NCBI GenBank assembly: GCA_029783825.1
Contig: JAREIK010002654.1
Span: 102,251-166,250, forward strand
From: Sapria himalayana
Taxonomy: Eukaryota; Streptophyta; Magnoliopsida; Malpighiales; Rafflesiaceae
Direction of reading: 5' to 3'
Length of the DNA stretch: 64,000 nucleotides
The notes beneath the pieces were generated by a model that was given only the letters and a program-made list of their open reading frames with translations, did no database searches and was not told the DNA's origin. Within the stretch, counting starts at the first letter, position 1. Every line of letters starts with the position of its first letter. Shown piece after piece: positions 27,806-39,340 of the stretch. Made by a program: the position numbers and the translations under genes.

Positions 27806-28612
27806 TCTATATATTTAATTATTTGTCAACCTATCTATTTGTCAATTTGTCTATCTCACTATTTGTCGATGTGTCAATAAGTCTCTTTTTCTCTTTGTCT
27901 ATCTGTTTGTCTCTTATATGTATTCCTATCTATCTTTTTATCTCTACATCTTCAAATCTCTTTATATGTCTATCAGACTATTTATTGATCAATCTATGTC
28001 TATCTGACTATCTATCAAATATATGTCTATCTATCTATCTGTTTATCTGTGTATCTATCTATCTATATGTCTATCCATCTATATGTCTATCTGTCTATCT
28101 ATTTATCTATCTATCTTTCTATCTATCTTTCTATCTATCTTTCTTTCTATTTTTCTATCTATCTATCTATATATCTATCGAACAACCTCTCTATCTGTCT
28201 ATATATCTGTTTGTCTAAATGTCTATTTGTCTATTTATTGATATGTCTATCTACAGATCTATCTTTCTATCTATTTATCTATCTATCTATCTAGTTGTCA
28301 ATTTGTCTATCTATCTGTCTTTCTACATGTCTAACTGTCTATATGTATAATTTTTTGACTATTTATTTATCTACTTGTCTAACTGTATATCTATCTAATA
28401 TTCTATCTATCTATAAATCTATATTTTATCTATTTATCTATGTCTAAGTGTCTAGCAATCAGTATTTGTATATTAGTCTAACTCTATATTTGTCTATATA
28501 TATGTGCCTATATGTCTACCTATCTATCTATCTATTTATCTAGCTGTCTATTTAATATTTATTTATTTGTCAATCTTTCTATCTATCTAAATGTCTATCT
28601 ATCTATATGTCT

Positions 28613-29791
28613 TTTTTTGGAAAGTTTGTTTTATTAATAAAAAGCCCTCTCTTTTGATGGAGGAATATCATTTTTACAATCTATAACTACCCTTATCCCT
28701 TTTACACCCTTGAGTAAAATAAAATAAACAAAAGAAAATGCATTATGCTTGAAGTGACTCTTCTTTTCCTTTCTCTAAATACACCCATTTACTTTGATTA
28801 TGTGTTTATACTGCTTAACCTTGCCTACTTTGTCTTTTATCTCTCTTTCCCTTGTACTTTTTAGCTGGCTCCCTTCACATCAGCATCCTTATAACTGCTG
28901 CCATCCTGCCTTAATTGAAATTTTGCCAGCCTTTTTGTTGTTTTAATCATATTCCTCCTATCCTAATTATGCTTTTGACCTACACATCAAGCACATAAAA
29001 CCAAGGACACAATTGATAGAGTATATCTACTTTCTGACCAGCATGTGCTTCTTCCTTGCAAGCTGTTTGATCATCATCATATAGCATGCCAGACTTTCTG
29101 CCTAGTATTGTACAGCCAATACACTTCAAGCAACCATAGCAGAATATGTATTTACTAAATCCACCATTAATCCCTTTTACATCCTTAATGAGATAAATAA
29201 AACAAGCATATTCTGCTTGTAGTGAATCTTCTTGTGTTTGGCATATCATCCTAGATTTAGTGCATTTTCACCAAGCTTCCTTTGCCTTTGATTGTATCCA
29301 ATATGTATAAACCATGGCAGCTTCAACACTCCTCTCCTCGCACCAAGCTCTCCTTCCATCGACAACTAGCTAAGATAACCAACAAACAAACTTCCCAAGA
29401 CATGGCATTACATAATCTAATTACCTTTTAAAACCACTTGGAGCCAGGATACTATTCCTTATCTGCAGATAGTTATAGCATGAGAAAACAAGGAGCACTT
29501 ACACCTTTGGGTTCTCATGGTCCTTGACTGTTTTCCTCATGTTGTATAGGCACAAAACAGAAACAAAAGTCCAAAATTGAATATATTGAATAATTACAAA
29601 CCTTTGCACCTTGTTAGGCTCCCCTCAGGACTGGGGAGGCTTTTTTTGCCATTAATCCTTCACCTGGACTTATAACAGTAGTAAGTAGGCGTTAGCAAAA
29701 AACTTAGGCCCTTTCTAGGGTAGGAATTTCTGCCTACTCTAGGGTAGATATTCGTCTCAATATTTTTATGTATATAGGTTCCTCCCTTTTT
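28613..29791 (-). other. LINE B 3' UTR
   Basis: Non-coding 3' region. The terminal part (28613-28720) matches the ends of LINEs A and C. The stretch at about 28705-28772 (CCCTTTTACACCCTTGAG ... TGCTTGAAGTGACTCTTCTT) is repeated in diverged form at about 29176-29236. A C/G-run motif is at 29619-29636. CTAGGGTAG occurs twice (29715-29755). The 89-codon minus-strand frame at 28980-29249 resembles no family I know and is not called. Confidence 0.75.
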
Positions 29792-32700
29792 TTAATCTCT
29801 AGTTTCTTTTATTCTGATATATAGAAATTCAATTTTGTCTAGTTCTATCAAACATTTAAACCTAATGGGTACCCTATCCCCCTCAAATTATTGTGCTCCT
29901 TTTTTCCTTCCTTCTACGGCTAATTTATCCGCTAGTGCGTTAGCTTCTCTATATATATGTTTTATTTGTCCTTTTATTTCTATTAAGGTCTTTCTAATGT
30001 TATCAATCTCTTCTTCGAATTGCCATAAGTATGCCTTACTTTGTACTAGATGCACTAATATTTTTGAGTCCACTTGCGCTTGAATATTTAGGTAGTTAGT
30101 TTCTTTACATATTTGCAAACCCCCTTGCAGGGCCTTAATCTCCGCATGTAGTGCAGAGAGGGCTGTGAATCTAAAAGTAAATGCTTTCAATACTTTGCCC
30201 TCTTCATTTCTTATAGATCCTCCTCCTCCTGCTTCTCCCATCTATCTCTTGAAACTCTCATCCATGTTTAGCACTAAGCCTCCCTGCAATGGTTTGTTCC
30301 AGCTAACTATTTTAATAGTTGGTGTCTTCTTTGTTATGTTTGCTAGGCTCCATGCTTTTCTTCTATATTCATCTACTTCAATTGTTCTCACTTTTATTGG
30401 GCTGCAAGTAGTGATGAATGCACTTTCTTTTTTGATTTCTTTTAGTATGTCTTTAGCTTTCATTTCAACATTCTGAAACTGACTTTTGTTTATCGTTTCC
30501 ATAAACACCAAACCACTATGTGAGGAATAAAATTTTATCCATTTTAAAATTTTGTTTTTTGTTTGATTTTTTGACTAGTTTTCTAATCTATTTTTTAGAG
30601 ACACTACACTCTTCTCTATTTCTGCTTCAGCTTCCTATTTGTTCCATACTTTCAATGCAATCTTGCCCATTGAAAATAAGTGATTTGCACTTTCAGTCTC
30701 TTGATAACAACAATCACATCTGGATACAAGTTTTATGCCCTTTTTTTGAATGTTTTCGTCTACAGGGATGATATTAGTAAATATTTTCCACATAAGCACA
30801 TTTGTCTTTTGAGGCAAATCTTTTATCCAGAGCTCTTTAAGTTGTGGAGGTCTTCTGCTATGAACCAACCCTTTGGTGTTTTTTAATGTGAAGTTGCCCT
30901 ATGGGGTTAGAATCCATTTCCATCCATTTTTGATCAAGATAGAATGTTTTTCTACTAAGCTCTATTGTTTACACATCAATTTCCAACTTTTAGTCACTTT
31001 TTTGAGATTTTTAAATGGCTTGTTTCCTAACCCGTATTTTGCGTTTAAGTAAGATGCCCATATGTTATCATTTGCTTTTAATCTCCAATAGTTTTTGCAT
31101 GCCAGAGCTTTGCCCATATCATTTAGACTAGTGAAGCCTAGTCCTGCCTCTTCTTTTGGAAAGCATAAATCCTTCCATTTTTTCCAATGTAATTTATTTT
31201 TTCCTTCTTTTTTCCCCATAAGAAGTTAGCCATTTCTTTTTTTATTTTTTTTATAATACTTTTTGGTGGTTGCATCGCCATGAGGATGTGAGTTAACGAT
31301 CCGTGCAACAGATGAGTGATTAATGTTATTTTTCCTGCCATATTTAGTAAGTTCTCTTTCCATCCGGCAATCTTTTGCCTTATCTTGTCCAGTTTAAACG
31401 ACAAGTATTCCTCCTTCATTCTTCCTTCGTAGATTGGGCATCCCAGGTACATTATTGCTCCTATACTCCGGACAAAACCAGTGACTACTTTAATCCTTTG
31501 AGCTATGTCCTCTGCTATTTTAGCTGCTATCATGAAATGACATTTATTCTTATTTAGCATTTGTCCTGATTCCTCTTCTAGTGTTTGAAGAAGTTCCATC
31601 AGAATTTTCATGGATATGCTACTAGCATTTGTAATTATAATCAGATCATCTGCGTATGCCAAGCAGCATACTAATGGTGTATTTTTAGGTTGTTTATAGG
31701 CTAGTATATTGCCCTTCCTGACTTGCGCCTTCAAGTTTGTTATAAAGAGTTCTAAATATATGTTAAATAAAGAGGGAGATAATGGGTCTCCTTGCCTAAG
31801 GCCTCTATATGGTTTAAATTCTTCACCTATCTTTCCATTTATTAGAATTTTGACCCTTGACACTAGATATGCATCTGTATATAATGTCTATCCAGAATTC
31901 AAGAAATCTCATTCTTCTCATTAGATAGCACAAAATGTCCCATTCGACCCGGTCAAAAGCTTTTGACAGAGAGAGCTCATGATTACGTTATGACCTCTCA
32001 CCTTAGACCCTATATCCCTCATCATTTCTGATGCAAGGCTAATATTTTTCGTTATCAACTTGTTTTTAATAAAACCTGATTGTTCTGGTGATATGATATT
32101 AGGAAGTAACCTACTCAGTCTGTTCTGGAGAATTTTAGCTAGAATTTTATAAATTGTGTTACATAGGCTAATTGGCCTATAGTTTTCTCCTTTCTGTGAG
32201 TTATTCTTCTTGGGAATCAGAACTATGTATGAGCTGGCCCATGATTTTGAGATTTTTGCGCCCATGAAAATTCAGATTAAAGCTTCTATTATTTTCTTTT
32301 TGATTATACTCCAGCATCTTTGAAAAAATCCATATTTCCATCCATTTGGGCCCGTAGAGCATTCTTTATTGGCATTAAAAAACTGCCTCTTTCACTTCTA
32401 CTTCCGTGGCAATTTCTGCCAGAATTTTATTATCTTCTTCAGAAACTCTTTTTTTCAATTTATTTTATTAATGTGCATTTCCTACCTACATTTGACCCAC
32501 TTAGATGAGTTTTGAAGAACTCTTCTAATTCTTTTTTAATATCCTCCTCTCTTTCTAACCACTCTCCGTTGATTCCTTTGAGACCTTTTATTCCTAATTT
32601 TTGATTTTTAATTTTTACCAATGTGTTGAAAAATTTCGTAATTTTATCTCCATCTTTTAGCCATTTTATTTTAGCTCTTTATTTCCAAAAGACTTCTTCC

Positions 32701-33690
32701 ATATGCATTCTGAGTCTCGATTCGGCTTTTGCTTTGCTAAGCTCCATTCTAGATGGGTCATCTTGTTTAACTTCATATTCTACCTCTAAGGCTGTTACTT
32801 TCTCCTCAGCTTCCTGGATTTTTGAAACAATATTACCATATACCTCATTTTTCCATTTATTGAGACCCTGGCATAGTGCGCGCAGTTTTTGTCCCAATAT
32901 CTGCATGGGGTTACCCAAGGTAGGCTTTTCCCATGAATCTCTCACTACAGCCTCGAAATCCTTGTGCATACCCCACATATTTTGGAAAATAAACCTTTTC
33001 TGGTTTATTTTTTTTTGTAGTGTAATCAATAGTGGGCTATGATCAAGCTGGTTCTGCTTAAATGCTGGACCTTTATTTCGCCCATCTTATCTAGCCATTG
33101 AGTATTAACTAGCACCCAATCGAGTCTCGACCAGATCGCTCCTTTTTTCCTCCAGTCATTACACAATGTGAAATTTGGTCCTAGATAATCTATCTCTATA
33201 AAATTTGCACCGGCAATAGCCTCGTTAAATTGCGATATAGCTATCGGGTTGGGAGGCCTACCACCTTTTTTCTCGATAGTGTTTCTTATCACATTTGAAA
33301 TCTCCTCCTATGATCCATGTTGATTTTCTGGCTAATAATGAATTCATCTTGTGCCAAAGCATTTTTCTAATCTCCCTCCCATTACTTGCATATACTACCA
33401 AATAAATAGCTTCCGAGTGTTTTCCTATTTTAAAGCTGATAATTTGATCATTTTCTACTATTATTTCTATGTCCATAGAGTTGTTCCACACAACCCATAT
33501 CTTATCATTTTGATTTGAAAATGCCTTATGTAGAACTATCTTCGTCTTATAATTCTCTATCTGATTTTTATCTACCATTGGTTAAGTCAATGCAACTATT
33601 TTAATTGTATGGATTTTAATTAAATTCCTAATTCTATTAAATGTAGGAGTGTTCGCTGCTCCTCTTATATTCCAAAAATAGACTATTCAT
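29792..33690 (-). pseudogene. LINE B ORF2: endonuclease - reverse transcriptase - RNase H polyprotein, broken
   Basis: Homologue of LINE A ORF2 with the same domain order. Endonuclease: WNIRGAAN just after the start, WIIGGDF near 33310, SRLDWVLVN near 33130. Reverse transcriptase: YRPISLCN near 32180, SKAFDRVEWDI near 31950, an intact GLRQGDPLSP near 31800, LAYADDLIII near 31650. zf-RVT: CDCCYQ...HLF near 30700. RNase H: DESFKR near 30260, HAE, QVDSK, REANALADKLA near 29930. Breaks include a frameshift within the first dozen codons, others near 33290, 33030, 31970 and 31200, a TAG after DESFKR and a TAA at 29888. The coding tail once ran on to 29792. In RT motif A the codon for the catalytic Asp (KLDLSKAFD in A) reads Ser. 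ORF1 stop and ORF2 start overlap as ATGA (33690-33687). Confidence 0.9.
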
Positions 33691-34367
33691 TTTAAGTGTA
33701 TTTCATTTACTCTTGTTATGCATTTTGACTCACATTTTAGATTTATATGTTTTTTCTTATTTCTTAAAGTCTTGCTTGAGCTCGGTGGGGCTTGTTTTAT
33801 TCACTTTGGAATATATTTCTTTAACTTCTTTCTAGTTTCCTAATTTCTTCCAAGGCTTTTTCTATGCTTTTTGGTGCATTCCTAATTGAGTGGTTATTTA
33901 GCCCTATGTCGTCAAATGGAGCTTTATGTACCAACATGGAATCTTCTTTGGTACTAGTGGATAATGGCTCGCTTTTCGCCTCCACTTCTTCTTCCAATAG
34001 CAAATTATCTTCTGCCAAGTTGAAATGTTCCATGCTTTTGTGTGATAATTTTTCCTCACTCCTCCCTCTAAGCTCCACCTTCCTCCCTCCTCTTTCTATC
34101 ATTTCAAACTCCATAGGAGTTTCCTCTATCCATTTTCTAATCTCCTCTCTCTTGTCCTTGTTTAGGATTCCCTCCTCAATCCTCCCCTCTTCTCCCTCTA
34201 GTCCCCCCACCCCTTTCACTATTCTCATGTTCCTCTTCTCTAGCTTCTACCCTTCCCACCTCTACTATTTCTCTCTCCTCCCCCCTATTTTCTTCTCCCT
34301 CTTTTTTCTTTCTTTCTGCCACCAAGCATTCCTCTTTTAGGTGCCCCATTTTGAGACAGTTTAAGCA

Positions 34368-34375
34368 GTAAGAGG
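34368..34375. repeat. hAT target-site duplication, left copy
   Basis: GTAAGAGG, identical to 37881-37888. An 8-bp duplication is the hallmark of hAT transposition. Removing the element plus one copy restores the reading of LINE ORF1 through its zinc knuckle. Confidence 0.95.
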
Positions 34376-34679
34376 TAGAGATGTCAATCGTGTCGGGCTG
34401 GCCCTGCCCAGAACGTGGGCTGGCACGGTTCGGCCTTGCCTGGGCCAGGAAAATCTCATGCACGGGTAAGGCACGAGCCGTGCCGTGCCGGGCCTGACCC
34501 GGCATGGTTCAGTGCCCGTGGCATGGCACACCGGCATGGGTTCGTCTTGTGTCCCCCTCGCTTCGCCTCTCCCGCAAAAAAGACCGTGGGTTGGGTCTGA
34601 TTGGACTCGGCTCGCGGTCCCCCGAGCCGATCCAATTTCACCCCCCCACCCCAACGAGCAAAAAAAAAATTTTAATTTC

Positions 34680-34746
34680 AGCCGTTGGATCTTGCCTCCA
34701 ACGGCTAGGGGGCAGAATCCAACGGCCCTCATGATTCTGCCCCCTA
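34680..34746. repeat. Two adjacent perfect palindromes near the hAT left end
   Basis: AGCCGTTGGA ... TCCAACGGCT (34680-34706) has 10-base arms. TAGGGGGCAGAAT ... ATTCTGCCCCCTA (34706-34746) has 13-base arms. They share one base and could form a double hairpin between the GC-rich end and the transposase leader. Such subterminal structure may help transposase binding; that role is inferred. Confidence 0.85.
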
Positions 34747-35158
34747 AAAAATTAAAAAAAACAAACAAAAAACAAACAAAATGACTATTTTTTTAAAAAA
34801 TATTTTTTTAATCTATAAATTCCACCCCATCCCCTTTCTATAACATTTATGTTTGTCATAAATATTTTTTCTCTCAAATCTCACATTTTCTATCTCAAAA
34901 ATATTGCTCATCTCTCTCGGGACTAGGGATTTCGGCATTCGACTTGGATTTTCGGGAATCTCAACTTGAGTTTTGAATTTTCAGCTTGACTATGGTGCAC
35001 CATGCACGTGATCGACCTCACTGCTTTTACCGGGTAATTTATTTTAAGTTTTTTTTACTCTCTCTCTCTAGTTTCCCTCTCTAGAACAAAAATAGAAAAT
35101 ATTAAAATCAGTCATCAAGTCTCTAAATAACTATTCTTAATTACTAAAATCCTAAAAA

Positions 35159-37271
35159 ATGACAAATACAAATGAAACATATTATAATTTAGAAAATGAA
35201 AATATTACACAGAGGTTTGAGGCTGCAGAAACTTTGGTTTCTCCAGTCGTCTAAACCCAAACTTCTAAAAAACAAAAAACTAGGAGGACTTCCATAGTTT
35301 GGACTCATTTTAATATAATAAAACGAAAAAATTTTAGGGGTGATGAAAAAGAAATGGCACAGTGCAAATATTGTATGAGACTTTTAACATGTAAGAGTAC
35401 GTTTGGGACTGGGTACCTTAAGAGATATGCCAACTTATGCACCAAAAAACATGATCCATTAGATCCTAGGCAAACCCAACTTGGCACTATATTTTTTGAG
35501 ACTGGATCGAGTCCAGTCTCAAAGTTTACTCCCTTCATATACTCTAGCGATTTGGGTAAGGACGGCATGGCCAGACTTATCACATTGATGGGTCTTCTGA
35601 TTAGATTTTGGGAAGATCCAAGGGTAGTGCGCATCATGCAGACATATTATCACCCTGCTTATCGTAGGATTCCTAGACCCACATCTAGGAATGATATACT
35701 AAAATTGTATAAGTTAGAAAAAACAAAAAATAATTAATGAATTTATGGCATATAGTGGAGTGGTGTCCGTGACGTCCGATATCTGGACAAGTCACGATGA
35801 ATCATCTTATGCATGTCTCACCAGCCACTATGTAGATTCTAACTGGATTATGAATAAAAAAATTTTAGAATTTTCTAAGATTCTTCATCCTCATGATGGC
35901 CCGACCATTTTTGAGTGTATGATGAAAATATTTAGGGAATAAAAAATTCAAAATAAAATTTTTAGTGGCACATTCTATAACACATCTCATAATGGAGTAG
36001 CGATTAACATGTTTGTTAGGAATATAAGAGACACATCATTAGAAAAGATTTTTCATGTCAGATGCATGTGCCATGTGATTAACGTGACTGTTAAAGCGGG
36101 TATGAATGTGTGTTCCACCGCGTTGGATAATATACGTAATGCACTAAAATATATTCGCACTCCTCGCAGACAACAAGAGTTCGGTAGTCTCTGTTTGTCT
36201 TTGAATCTTAAGAAGAAAAAATTCCAATCGAATGTGAGACATCGTTGGAATTATAGGTACCTGATGTTGGAATCATGTGTTGGATACGAAAACGTGATAT
36301 CCAACTATGTCAATAGTAAGAATGACGAACTTAGTATTAACGACACTGACTGGGCTTCAGGAATTTCATTTATGAAATTCCTGAAGATTTTTTATGACAT
36401 GACAAACATGTGTTCGTCGGTTTATACGCCCATGACTTGAATTGCACTCCGGTGCATATGCAATATTAGTAGCATGTTTATGAAGTATCGAGCTGACCCG
36501 ACACTTAGATATATGGTTGTAGAGATGGAAACCAAGTACTTAAAGTACTGGTCCACCGTTCCATCTCTTTATTGCCTCGCTGCATGCATGGATCCTAGGG
36601 TTAAGGTGGAAGGGGTAGAAAATACCCTGACTTACATTTCCTCGTGCATGAACCTAGAAGAGCCACTTGAAGGGTTCATCCACGAGAAGTTGACTGACCT
36701 GTTCACATACTACGATACTAGGTATGGTGGTGGTGGTAGTGAGACTGTGATTACGAACATGGATACCTTCTTCGGAGATGACAATTTTTCCATTCAGCTA
36801 GCGAGGGGGAAACGTAGGGGTGGACCATCACATAGGAGCGAGCTTTCTCGGTACTTAGATACCGATTACTGCTCAATCCTATCACATTCTGATACTAAGA
36901 TTCTTGATACATTACAGTGGTGGAAATCATATGAGTCCACCTTTTCCGTGCTATCTAGGATGGCACGGGATCTACCGACTCCTCTAGTGTCGAGCGTAGC
37001 ATCAGAGTCTATTTTTTCTATTACAATGAACGTGATTTCGGATAGGAGATCGAGATTATGTCCAGATATTGTTGAGGCCTTGGCTTGTTTGAAGGATTGG
37101 GAGGATATGAGGTTTAGCATCAATGACCGTGCTGGAGCTGGGACTGGGAAAAGGACTACAGCCACATCCACTACGATAGCAGAGGAGTTGATTGCTAATG
37201 ATGATGATCCATATGATAATGATCTTGATGTTGCAGCTGATGATGCTCATGATATGCTGATTGACGATTGA
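35159..37271 (+). pseudogene. hAT transposase (BED finger, RICESLEEPER-like), broken
   Basis: Transposase of the element, about 700 residues if whole. The start is taken as the ATG at 35159, in frame with the BED finger and upstream of the later Met at 35354. In order: BED zinc finger (SIVWTHF, then CKYC, then GTGYLKRYANLC, where a usual His is Tyr); VTSDIWTS with a likely catalytic Asp (about 35775); a CMCH motif (about 36066); RHRWNYRYLMLE (about 36238); and the C-terminal dimerisation region with SVASESIFS, which keeps the likely catalytic Glu, then DRRSRLCPDIVEALACLKDW (about 36990-37095). Breaks: TAA at 35252, a frameshift in the A-rich run near 35725, TAA at 35940 and TGA at 36438. The element is therefore not autonomous. 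Confidence 0.93.
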
Positions 37272-37705
37272 TGATGATTTACTATTTTTTGATTTCGATC
37301 TTTTGTTTTTTATTGATTGTATGTTTTATTTATACGTTACATTGAAATTTTAATTTGTTTGGTTTGGACCTTTGGTATCTAATGGCTGATTGGTCATTTT
37401 TCATTTAGTTTGTTTATGATTTTTTTACTTTTTAATTTTTTTTAACATAATTTATTGATTTATTTATTTTTTTGTTTTAATTTTTCATTTAAAAATTTAT
37501 AACTCTTTTATATAATTCAATTAATTTTAAACTAATTTTATATAACATTATAAAAATAATTTTAACTTTGTAATTTTTATAAATTTTCACAATTTTCATA
37601 TTATAAATATATAATATTATACATTATCTATAATTTTATATATAATTTAATAATTTATATAATTAAAATAAAAATTAAAACAATAAATTATAAAAAAAAA
37701 TTTTA
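37272..37705. other. hAT 3' non-coding region
   Basis: Very AT-rich DNA between the transposase stop and the GC-rich right end. No feature seen beyond the base composition. Confidence 0.7.
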
Positions 37706-37880
37706 CCTGGCCCGTACGGCTAGGCCCTGCCCGAGCAGGCTGGGCACGACATTTTTAAACCGTGTAGGGCCAAGCACGACACGGTACAGTAACCGTGCCA
37801 GGCCTGGGCCGGCACGAAAGCACGCCCATGCTCAAAAAAAAAGGGCTGGTCGGCCTAGCCCGGCCCATTTAACACCTCTA

Positions 37881-37888
37881 GTAAGAGG
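37881..37888. repeat. hAT target-site duplication, right copy
   Basis: GTAAGAGG, identical to 34368-34375, directly after ...AACACCTCTA. Confidence 0.95.
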
Positions 37889-39021
37889 GGAAGGATTTTG
37901 GCATTATTTTCTGCTAAAATCCATGGTTTAGGTCTCTTCCTACCCATATTTTACTCGGTAAAGGTACCTTGCAATTGACCTCAATGAGGATTCGGGCCAA
38001 ACTAGGTCTTGTCATGTAGGCCGTGGCTTCGTCAATAAGCCACGGCTTACCTAGACAGTGGGCTATGGAGTGCAGAAAATGTTTGGTAAAATGATGAATG
38101 GGGAGTCGTGGGAGTGAGAACCATACCAGAGCTTGAGTAGGTGCTACATCTGGGTAAAAATCAGGCGACCACTTAAGTATTCACATGGGGTATCCAGTAA
38201 CTGTCCACTGCCCTCCCACCCATAGCCTTAGGAAGTCGTCTTCCTCCTTGAGTTGGAAGAGCACATGTTTCCCGTCGTATATAGCAATCTTCACAACTTG
38301 TTTTAGCTTTAACGCCATGATAAATGCATAAATTTCTTCGTAGCTCGGCTTGCAATGGGAGACCTTCCCGATTAATGTAAGCTTGAATGGTTCGGCAAGC
38401 TTCAAAACTCGTTTTATGTAAGCAGCACTACCGGGGCTGAATCTTTAGCGACAAATGTCGGAAATAGGAGCGGAGTCTCCTTGTTAATGGAAATAAATGA
38501 TTTTTTGTTGAATAATAAATTTGAATTATCCATTTTTTCTTGAGTTGAGCTCAAATCGCACCACAATGGCAGATTCTCGGGATAACCTTCCAACTGAGAT
38601 TTAGATATGTGTGTGTCTGTGTGTGTGTCTATCTATATGTATATTTGTGGTTCGGTCTCTCTTTCTATATGTCTATCTATATATATGTCTATCTATCTAT
38701 ATATCTTTCAATATAAATGAGTAGCTTTCTATCTTGATATCTATCTATATGTTTATCAATCAATTAGTCTATTTGACTAGATGTATATTATTTTCAATCT
38801 ATCTATTTATCTTTCTTTCTATTTCTATATCTTTTTCTATATATGTTTATCTACTTATCTATCTAACTATCTATCATGTATCTATCTGTCTATCTAATTT
38901 TCTTTCTATCTATTTTTCTATCTATCTATCTATCTATCTATCTATTTTGTCTATCTATCTATTTGTCTATCTGTCAATCTGTCTATATGTGTATCTATTT
39001 ATCTATCTTTTTGTTTGTCTA

Positions 39022-39340
39022 TCAATCAATCAATCAATCAGTTTCTAGTCTATTAGTTTGTCAGTCTGTTATTCTATTAGTCTGTTGGTCTATCTACCTA
39101 CCTATTTGTCTTTTTATCTATTAATTTTTGTGTCTATCTATCTATTAGTATATTTATCTTTATCTAGATCCCTTTATATCTTTATCTATCTAAATATATA
39201 TCGATATATTTCTCTATTTCTCTATCTCTCCATCTCTTTTTTTTTCTATCTCTCTACCTCTATACCTATATACCTCTATCTTTCTATATCTCTATCTATC
39301 TAACTAATTACCTACATACCAAGCTACCAACATACTTATC
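39022..39340 (+). repeat. Higher-order module 6 (TAGT / CTCT / ACCT)
   Basis: A CAGT/TTAGT patch (CTATTAGTTTGTCAGTCTGT, 39050-39069, within 39022-39095), a CTCT-rich patch (39165-39297), then TTACCTACATACCAAGCTAC (39308-39327). It has the same order and strand as modules 1-5. LINE B separates it from module 5. With the LINE removed the interval is about 1.5 kb. Confidence 0.75.

Larger units (their letters stand above)
16665..28601 (+). repeat. Degenerate TCTA satellite, segment 2, with higher-order modules
   Basis: Continuation of the satellite in the same strand orientation as segment 1. From about 19.7 kb it differs from segment 1 in having long patches where the unit drifts to TAGT/CAGT, CTCT or ACCT. 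These occur in a fixed order and are listed separately. TA runs lie at about 17110, 17272, 17986, 20386, 21494, 23328 and 24150. No gene is visible. Confidence 0.97.
34376..37880 (+). mobile_element. hAT-family DNA transposon, 3,505 bp, in LINE B ORF1
   Basis: A cut-and-paste element with imperfect terminal inverted repeats: left TAGAGATGTCAATCG..., right (reverse complement) TAGAGGTGTTAAATGGG.... Both lead into GC-rich subterminal DNA of GGGCTGGCC/GGCACGG units. It is flanked by perfect 8-bp duplications GTAAGAGG. From the left it has: a GC-rich end (34376-34640), two palindromes (34680-34746), an AT-rich leader, a broken transposase (35159-37271), an AT-rich 3' region (37272-37705) and a GC-rich right end (37706-37880). 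The insertion postdates LINE B. Confidence 0.95.
33687..38533 (-). pseudogene. LINE B ORF1, frameshifted and split by a hAT insertion
   Basis: ORF1 protein of the LINE. The start is the ATG at 38533, which reads MDNSNLLFNKKSFISIN and leads into KETPLLFPTFVAKD, aligning with the N-terminal region of copy A. The frame breaks near 38420, then gives the DUF4283-like part (LTLIGKVSHCKPSY, IAIYDGKHVLFQLKEEDDFLRLW; 38405-38181). It goes on through WFSLPRLP and LGKPWLIDEATAY, with a stop after NHGF. The hAT lies in the Ser-Tyr codons immediately before the zinc knuckle CLNCLKMGHLKEEC (34366-34325), which keeps all ligands, unlike copy A. The acidic C-terminal part (34228-33821) matches the tail of copy A. 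It ends at a TGA overlapping the ORF2 ATG. Confidence 0.88.
28613..38663 (-). mobile_element. L1-type LINE copy B, decayed, carrying a nested hAT
   Basis: Second minus-strand LINE, of a different subfamily from copy A. In sense order: a 5' leader, ORF1 from the ATG at 38533 (split by the hAT at 37880-34376), ORF2 (33690-29792), a 3' UTR and an A-rich end at 28619-28612. Without the hAT it is about 6.5 kb. The 3' junction is clear. The 5' junction is uncertain, somewhere between 38,600 and 38,663, because the sequence grades into GT-rich and satellite DNA. A possible target duplication TCTATATGTCT (28602-28612 and 38664-38674) is weak because this phrase is common in the array. Coding parts carry many frameshifts and stops. 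Confidence 0.9.

Noticed and set aside
28980..29249. An 89-codon Cys-containing minus-strand open frame
   Set aside because: It lies in the 3' UTR of a decayed LINE, matches no family I recognise, and part of it overlaps a duplicated non-coding segment.
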